64,000 nucleotides of DNA from Adiantum capillus-veneris (taxonomy: Eukaryota > Streptophyta > Polypodiopsida > Polypodiales > Pteridaceae), in the NCBI GenBank assembly GCA_014529385.2, contig CM043958.1, positions 82,705,525 to 82,769,524 of the forward strand, read 5' to 3'. The position numbers and the translations under genes are program-made. Each line of letters starts with the position of its first letter. Within the stretch, counting starts at the first letter, position 1. Below are positions 56,956 to 64,000 of the stretch, in pieces. Below the pieces are notes generated by a model that worked only from the letters and a program-made list of their open reading frames with translations, was not told the DNA's origin and did not search any database.

Positions 56956-57270
56956 TAGAACTAGGTACTAACATATGCTCCCCATCACAACACACACCAC
57001 ACGCACACACACACGAGCATACATCAACACAAAGTTTAGCGTACTAAGTTTTTGTCATGACTCCGGAGATCAAGGGCAGGCCCAGCCATAATGAAGCCTA
57101 TCACTAAAAGAAGCATTAAAAAAAAAAAAAAGCACAAAAATGAGGTAGTTGATAGGGCATACGCACCACAAAAGATAGAAAGAATTAGCACAATATCAAT
57201 TGGTCGTAACTCGGACAAAAACTTCATAATGTGAAGTCTGAATGTCCGCTATACGACTAAAAAATGTACT

Positions 57271-57434
57271 TAGATGAATCCAGGATAAGCCCAGATTCAC
57301 CCTTGAAGGAAAGTGCAAGGTATAGACCCATGGTAGTCACCCACAAGACAATATAACCATCAGCTCCATCATGCATAGTGTTGACTAAATACCACGCCAT
57401 CCCCACCAACGTCGTCAGTGCCCAATAGTGGGTG
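57271..57434 (-). repeat. 164-bp direct repeat copy 2
   Basis: Second copy. The minus-strand frame here reads WALTTLVGMAWYLVNTMHDG and runs 57469-57257. A second hydrophobic minus-strand frame (57227-57036, LCFFFFLMLLLVIGFIMAG) lies between the copies. Confidence 0.9.
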
Positions 57435-57528
57435 CCTATAATTTTTTTCCAGGTGCGATTGGTGATCATTTCCCCACTACTGCCAATCCCCCTAGGCAGG
57501 AGTCACCTCTTAATAAAGTCCTAACTCC

Positions 57529-57562
57529 CTCTAGCCATCCACGCCGGCGCGTATGGCTAGAG
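57529..57562. repeat. GC-rich palindrome 1
   Basis: CTCTAGCCAT and ATGGCTAGAG arms (10 bp each) around a CGCCGGCGCG core. Confidence 0.88.
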
Positions 57563-57666
57563 AGAGTTTTTTTTAGGTTCAATTTTCATTTTGGAAGGTG
57601 GGAAAAGCTGGACGATGATATTCCTATGTATGACCAAGGCAGCTCCACAGGGTGCAATCCATCTCC

Positions 57667-57700
57667 CTCTAGTGATCCGCGCCGGCGCGGATGGCTAGAG
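57667..57700. repeat. GC-rich palindrome 2
   Basis: 18-base perfect palindrome at 57675-57692 (core GCGCCGGCGC) with CTCTAG/CTAGAG outer arms. It is a diverged copy of palindrome 1, 138 bases away. The downstream flanks (GCTGGACGATGATATT versus ACTGGACGACGATATT) are also duplicated. Confidence 0.92.
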
Positions 57701-58113
57701 AGAGGTTCATGATACATTCTGGAGGGTAGGCGGAACTGGACGACGATATTGCTATGGGCACGCAGGGTAAAGGACATGCTTGTGTCTTTGCTTTCGCTAC
57801 AGGAATTGAAGTATCGCAGCAAGTATTGCAGGCTACAAAATTTCTTTGCTTTCGCTACAGGAAGTATCGCTGGAACTAAGCAATGGGTAGCCTCTCTGTG
57901 GGCAATTACCTCGCAGGGTGCAACTGTCTTTCATTTCACTAATGTCTTTGATTTCGCAGAGTGCAACTGTCTTTGATTTCGCAGGCGCTCACACAAAAGC
58001 AAAAACTTCAGCTTTGTTTTTTATGGGACTAGACGAGCCGGCTCTAGCACACACATACACTTGCTACTGTCAAGCTATAGGACAAAGGAGATTTTGAAAT
58101 TGACACACACACT

Positions 58114-58812
<699 letters not shown>

Positions 58813-58994
58813 GTAGCCATGCAAGTATGATGTAAACTTGTTTGAGTAGCACTGTTTCTCTATTGTGCTATATGGAACCTTTGAAGATGAATTTGAGTTG
58901 TTAAAACTGCACTTAATATAATCAGGGACAAAACTGTATATTATTTGTACAATTATCTTACTAAAGAGTGTCTTATCAAAGCTTGTGATGGGGA

Positions 58995-59116
<122 letters not shown>

Positions 59117-59433
59117 TTGGTTGAGGGAAGTTCTCTAGGGTATGGAGTGTGAGAGTGATAAACAAACTATATTAAATTCACACACACACACTTGATTTCT
59201 TTGTGATGAAGAGCGATCAGGTTAGGTTTTGCATTGCTTAGGTGTATGTGCTCGAAATTGTGTCATCCAAGGATTCCGTTAGCAAGGAGCGACTAAATAT
59301 TGTCACTCATGACTCATGATTGATAACGAGCTATAGGATGCACTACAGCCTCAATACCTCATTCATTCTGGCCTACAGGAATCACGTGCTCTTATGAGTT
59401 GCATATTTGCTCAGCTCTAAGTTCTCTCTCTTA

Positions 59434-59434
<1 letters not shown>

Positions 59435-59485
<51 letters not shown>

Positions 59486-59496
59486 CACACACAAAC
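59435..59496. repeat. compound (CT)n(CA)n microsatellite
   Basis: CT run to 59454 followed by CA run with single interruptions. Confidence 0.93.
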
Positions 59497-60757
59497 ACAC
59501 ACATTATCACATAAGCATACATGCATATCCTAATAAACATGGCTCTCAAATTCTAGAAAATGAGAAAGGTGCTATAGGATGAGTGGCTTGTGCACTCCAT
59601 CAGCACGTACGTTTGTGGGAGATGAGCTATAGCAAAATCGCTCGAGTGACAATGGAGAACCAGAACTTTAAGAGATGTGATCAGTAGCTTAGTCTCTTGA
59701 ACAAGGTCAATCTTTGCATGAAGAAAATGGGTTGAGGCTATGGCAGATAGCTCTATAGATTCTAGACTCGTGTTCAAAATAAACAACACTAAGAGGTACA
59801 TTGAATATATATCAATATATCAAGGGTTTCACACTACGTTTCTCTAAAACCAGTAGGTTTTTCAACACTATAAGGAATCTACACAAGCAAAAGAGATCAA
59901 AGAGAGTCTTCAAGCAGGGGATAGGTTGTAACCATGATTATTAAACACACAAGTAGGTGAAAGGGAGGGGCCGTGTGGGAGCACAAAGTTTTCCTCAGTA
60001 CATTGATCATGACTATCAACCTTGGTGACTCTTCTATCAAATCAGTGCAATATCCCCCCCCCCCCCCCCCGATGGCTGGCTATATATGATGGGTTGATGC
60101 AAACCTCAATATATACCATGATGTGGATTTTCTTTAAAAAATGTCCTCATTGCATTAGAATTTTTTCAAAGTTTCCACCATGATCTGTACAACAACTTAC
60201 TGTACATCAAATCACAACAGCTTGAGTTAGAGAGAGCGAGAGTGAGAGAGACAGAGGAGAATTAAGAAGAAGAAGAAGAGAAGAGAAGGACAGGATCCTC
60301 TCTACATAGTCTTGAGATTTGATTAGTGGCAAGAGCCTTACTTTTTTAGCATAAGGCTTGTGGTTTAACCCTTGGATAGAGGTCTGGGATTGAGTAACAT
60401 TTTTCTTTCTATGCAAGCAATGAGATTCAGATATATTGCAGCCATGCATGCATTACTATGTCATACTTGGTGCTAATTAATCTATAAACACCCAAATCTC
60501 TAACAACCCCTATGAGGTCATGACTTTGAAGGCCATTTTAATCATGGTGCCAATGTTTCCAACAATCATTAAACTTGGTGGAAATATCCAAGGGCAATAA
60601 GGCCCAAGGAGAGAGATAAAGTGTCCGTGGTGTGACAAGGAAGAGACACATTTTACCAAGCCCATGCTCAAGGAGATCTCTCAACTCAAAAAACTATTGT
60701 GGGTTTATCATTATAAATAAGTGGAATATTGTTTATATTTCTTGTTTGTGCTTGAAA
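59497..60757. other. no gene
   Basis: A poly-C run (60054-60070) and a GA/GAA-rich patch (60220-60290). Short chance frames only. Confidence 0.5.
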
Positions 60758-61988
60758 TCATCTCAAAAATCTTAAACCACTTTGGGTTTTAAATAGTGTA
60801 CCTTGCCCTATCTTGCTCGGTTTATGGATTGCTCGAAAATTCTTGCTCGAGGTTTGGGATTCCTCCTTTTCTTCCATATGAAGAACCTCTACATCACAAT
60901 ATTTAGGAGATGAATCTATTGTGAGGCGTTGCACAGTGTGCATCGCCTTTTCTTTGCCTTGCAAAAGAGGACAATCCTTCTTGTTATGTTGGTTTGAAAG
61001 AAATTTGATACACAAATTGTGCTTCTTTGTACGCTCAAAATCAACAGTACTTAGAGACCCACGTGGAGTATCTTGTGATTGTTTAGGCTTCTTAGCCTCT
61101 TGTGGACGTGGAGAGTTAGATTGTCTCTTATTCCTCTTGGAACGTGTGGGAGATCTACCTCGCCATTGGATTTTAGCCACATTGCTCTTAGCAAAAATAT
61201 TCTTAGAGTAGAGAACATTTCCCTTCCTCTCTTGGTCATCATCATATCTTTGGGCATGACCGATGGCTTCTTCCAAAGTTTTTGGATGTTGGGTCTTGAC
61301 ATGAAGACGATAGTCTTTGTCTAGACCCCTATTAAAACCCGTATCTTTTGGAATTCATCTAGACCTTCCAATTTTAATATGATTTCCCGATACTTCGAAA
61401 GGTACTGTGTGAGAGAGAGGCCAGACATGTGGCATGCATCCCATGCTAACCAATTCTTATCTTCTTCATTGGAGTCAAAAAACTCTTTGGAGAAAGAATC
61501 TTGAAACGCAGCCCAAGATGAAGGACGAGCATCTATTGAAAATGTCATCCACCACTTATAGGCCTTGCCTTTAAGAGATAGACTTGTTTCCATAGCCCTC
61601 TTTATATCCGGGGTGTCTCTCAACCTATGAATATCACTCCATTTGTGTAAGAACGTATTGACCGCATCCTTGTTGCGATCACACTCTTCCCCGTGAAACT
61701 CATGAATGATGATATTCTTAAGCAATACATTGCTATCTTCGGCATCTTCTGAAGAACTTGTCTCTTGAACTCCTTGACTCGTGCTACCTTGGTTTCCGTG
61801 AACCATGCCACTTGTGGCTCCTTGAGCCGTCTGTGAATTCATAAATTTCACAAGTAGCTCAGTAAGATTTGTAACATTTGCATTGAGTGCAGGAGGTTGC
61901 GTTCAAGTACGCTTTGGTGATTTTCCAAAGTCTTGAAAGCAGCCATATCTACAAGGCCATGATCTCCTAGATCCTCATCGTCATGCAT
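60758..61988 (-). pseudogene. chromovirus gag
   Basis: Minus strand from an ATG at 61988 (MHDDEDLGDHGLVDMAAFKT), shifting frame near 61850 into FMNSQTAQGATSG and then a 176-codon block with FHGEECDRNKDAVNTFLHKW, MTFSIDARPSSWAAFQDSFS and HMSGLSLTQYLSKYREIILK, the gypsy capsid core. After another shift (61302-61276), EEAIGHAQRYDDDQERKGN, basic SPTRSKRNKRQSNSPRPQEA, and a zinc-knuckle-like CIKFLSNQHNKKDC where the second Cys is Phe. Ends at 60758. Two frameshifts and the lost ligand make it non-functional. Confidence 0.82.
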
Positions 61989-62490
61989 ATTAGTGTCGGC
62001 AGCACCTGTGGTGCCTTGATTTTGAAGCTACCTCCTTGAGGAAAAAAGAATTTTTGGAGGAAAACTTGCCTTCCTCCAAGAAGTGAAAAGAAAGGGTGAA
62101 ACTACTTCCTTGAAGTTTGAAGCTTTCCTTTTCCTTCTAGCTTTCTTGTTAGCACAAGTATGCTATCTTTCCTTATTATACACAACAAGGCATGGGGTGG
62201 GTTTAGCCCTCCTTCATGCAAGGGTTTAATGGGCCTTCCTACGCGTGCAACCAATGACGCCAACAGAGCCTCCATGCCGTAGAGTTGTCGATCGAGTTTG
62301 CCTTGGTCGTCCCGTTGAGTCTTGCGCTGTGGAGATGGAGCGGCCGACTGTCTGTGTTTGCGTGTTGTGCACGGAACTCTGTGCTTGACTTCTTTTTGTT
62401 GCACAACAGAGATGTCCTTGTCTGCGAATTGTGGGAGAGAAGCAGCACGTCGCATGCACATGCAACCCGCTTTTCCCCTTCCCAAAAATA

Positions 62491-62502
62491 GATCGGATAC
62501 CA
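62491..62502 (-). other. chromovirus primer-binding site
   Basis: Minus strand TGGTATCCGATC, one base after the 5' LTR end; a variant of the tRNA-Met site. Confidence 0.75.
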
Positions 62503-62503
62503 G

Positions 62504-62620
62504 TGAAAGGGCGGTGGTAATGTGTGTGCTAGTCTCCACCCAACCGTGCTATCTTATAGCCTCCCCTAGTGTACACATTGTCCAGCCATGCCGGTGGCCT
62601 TGTCTGTGTTACCATATACA
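62504..62620 (-). repeat. chromovirus 5' LTR (about 117 bp)
   Basis: Minus strand TGTATATGG...CCGCCCTTTCA; same TATA-like block and 3' end as 52068-52190. Confidence 0.78.
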
Positions 62621-62832
62621 TGTGGTAGTGACGTGTGTGAACACACTAGGACCGCCGGGGCATTTTTTCCCTCTTTAGGAGGTTTTTTCCCCGTGCATTG
62701 TATATATGCCCATCACTCTAGGGCTATCTATCTTTCAATTGCACACTAAGTAACACACTCTCTATTGTGTGTCTTAAGCTTCCTTCGTCTTCTCCAAGCC
62801 GTGTGTGTTTCTCTGCAACCCTAATTCCAACA
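62621..62832 (+). repeat. Copia 5' LTR (about 212 bp)
   Basis: TGTGGTAGTGACGTG...AATTCCAACA, with a TATA box (TTGTATATATGCCC near 62698). It abuts or interrupts the chromovirus LTR. The 3' LTR lies outside the window. Confidence 0.72.
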
Positions 62833-62834
62833 AT

Positions 62835-62846
62835 TGGTATCAGAGC
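62835..62846 (+). other. primer-binding site, tRNA-Met type
   Basis: TGGTATCAGAGC two bases after the Copia LTR. Confidence 0.94.
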
Positions 62847-63194
62847 AGGTCACGTCCTCCTGGGCTTAGTCGCCAGCTGCTCCAGCACACGCCTGCTCAC
62901 TTTCTCCGATTTCAGTGAGCTTTGGAAAGCGTTCGCAGGTCGAAAAATATTTTGGGTAAGCTCGTAGAGCTTGGTTTGCTCAGAATTTTGATTTGGGCTC
63001 ATTTCGGCCTTCGTTTCCACTACAGGCAGTACTGCACAAGCTATTTCGTCATTTTGTGCAGAATTTTTGTCAGTGCCGTTTTCTGCATAACAGGTGCCTT
63101 ATAGTCTTATACTGTTTGTGCTATATAGCACAGGTTGTTCTCGGTCTGTTTCTCCTATTTTCGGGCAGTTTTCACATCAGGTGCATCATTTACC

Positions 63195-64000
63195 ATGGCT
63201 GACAACAACAACACATATGTGTTCAAGATGTTTGCTGCTGAGGACAGGTTGGATGGGGACAACTACCCTATGTGGGCTTACAGGACGCAACATGTTCTTG
63301 TGTGAAAGGGTGTTTGGAACATTGTGCAGGGCATTGATGTACGTCCTAGTTCTGAGGATGTAGGCGATGTTGAGGATGTTGCAGGTCTTGCTGCAAGGAT
63401 TGCAACTGTTAGAGTTGTTTTGCCTACGGTAGAACAAGCTCATTGGGATGTTAAGGATGCGTAGGCTCATGCATTGATTGCATTGTCTGTGAAGCGCACC
63501 ATTGTTCCTCACATTTGTTCAACAAAATCTGCAAAACAGGCTTGGGATATTCTAGCAGGTCTTTATGCAAGCCGCAATGAGGCTAAAATTTCTTTGCTGC
63601 GTAAAGAGCCAGAGTCGAAGATTATGCATGAGGAAACACTTTCCTTGCTAGTGTCAAGGATATCAATGAGCAACTTATTTCTGCAATTGAAGTTATTTCA
63701 GACAGTTCCCTTGTGCAGACTGTTCTTGATGCCTTACCAGATTCTTCCCAGACTTTTGCTAGTACTTGGAGACTTATGACCCAAGGAAATCCAGAAGTTG
63801 TCAAGTTTGATGCATTATGCACATTGCTGTTGCAAGAGTCACTTTCCAGAAAAAAGAGGACCAGACAGCGTGCAGTTGAATAGGCTTTTATTGCTTCTCA
63901 AAGAAAGGGTGGTAACAGCAATGCAGCCACTTCTTATGGTTCTGCTGCGAGTGGCAAAAATTCTATTCCTAATGCTTCTGCTGGCAGCAATTCATCTGGA
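63195..64000 (+). pseudogene. Copia gag, partial, runs off the window
   Basis: ATG at 63195 (MADNNNTYVFKMFAAEDRLD), then GDNYPMWAYRTQHVLV, a TGA at 63303 where the family has Trp (before KGVWNIVQG), a TAG at 63462, the open block SVKRTIVPHICSTKSAKQAW / LYASRNEAKISLL, a frameshift near 63640, then NEQLISAIEVISDSSLVQTV and a last TAG near 63881. These are UBN2-type Copia gag motifs. The serine/alanine-rich text at the window end precedes the expected zinc knuckle. Three stops and one frameshift: non-functional copy. Confidence 0.85.

Larger units (their letters stand above)
62621..64000 (+). mobile_element. Ty1/Copia element, 5' part only
   Basis: LTR, primer-binding site, a 350-base leader and gag in order. 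Pol and the 3' LTR lie beyond the window. Confidence 0.82.

Overview
This is a repeat-dominated nuclear window from a land plant. Three things support that. Four + strand primer-binding sites (6558, 18153, 43837, 62835) match the 3' end of plant initiator tRNA-Met. The repeat landscape is nested Ty3/Gypsy (including a chromodomain element), Ty1/Copia, hAT and Mutator-like elements. A captured gene fragment is an alpha-tubulin. The many long GA/CT microsatellites and the decayed families resemble what is reported for seed-free plants such as ferns, but I cannot fix the taxon from sequence alone. I see no intact ordinary host gene. Almost every coding region carries stops or frameshifts.

Layout. 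1-3.1 kb: a 62-bp tandem repeat, a kinase-like ORF with one stop, and a second degenerate ORF. 3.2-6.0 kb: a broken hAT transposase (minus strand) with a 64-bp tandem repeat array behind its start. 6.3-9.9 kb: a Gypsy relic whose RT is joined directly to its integrase. 10-17 kb: a 26-bp perfect palindrome, short duplications, and (minus strand) a decayed unfamiliar transposase-like gene (16.7-14.4 kb) followed by a proline/glutamine-rich coiled-coil ORF. 17.96-21.67 kb: a young, structurally complete non-autonomous Copia element with 191-bp LTRs and perfect AAAAT target duplications. 22.6-24.4 kb: a minus-strand Gypsy RNase H-integrase relic. 24.6-25.9 kb: a serine-rich ORF between 107-bp inverted repeats. 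26.2-28.7 kb: two unidentified decayed minus-strand ORFs. 28.95-34.1 kb: a minus-strand Gypsy gag region interrupted by a likely solo LTR. 36.5-38.25 kb: a MULE-like inverted-repeat element with GC-rich cargo.

40.1-51.8 kb is a three-level nest. An old Gypsy ORF was interrupted by a 10.3-kb Gypsy element (40380-50678, TSD AGTGT). That element's 5' LTR was in turn interrupted by a 1.98-kb non-autonomous LTR element (41556-43537, TSD CAAGG) carrying an alpha-tubulin 5'/N-terminal fragment. 52.07-62.62 kb is a minus-strand chromovirus with very short (about 120 bp) LTRs. It is split by roughly 5 kb of inserted DNA that holds a gamma-glutamylcyclotransferase-like pseudogene directly behind a 200-bp GA tract, GC palindromes and a 164-bp duplication. 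62.62 kb to the end is a Copia LTR, PBS and broken gag running off the window.

There is no operon-like cooperation. The organising principle is nested transposition, with three independent cases of gene-like cargo inside or next to mobile DNA (tubulin, the MULE-like cargo, the GGCT-like sequence), plus microsatellites carried by the LTRs.
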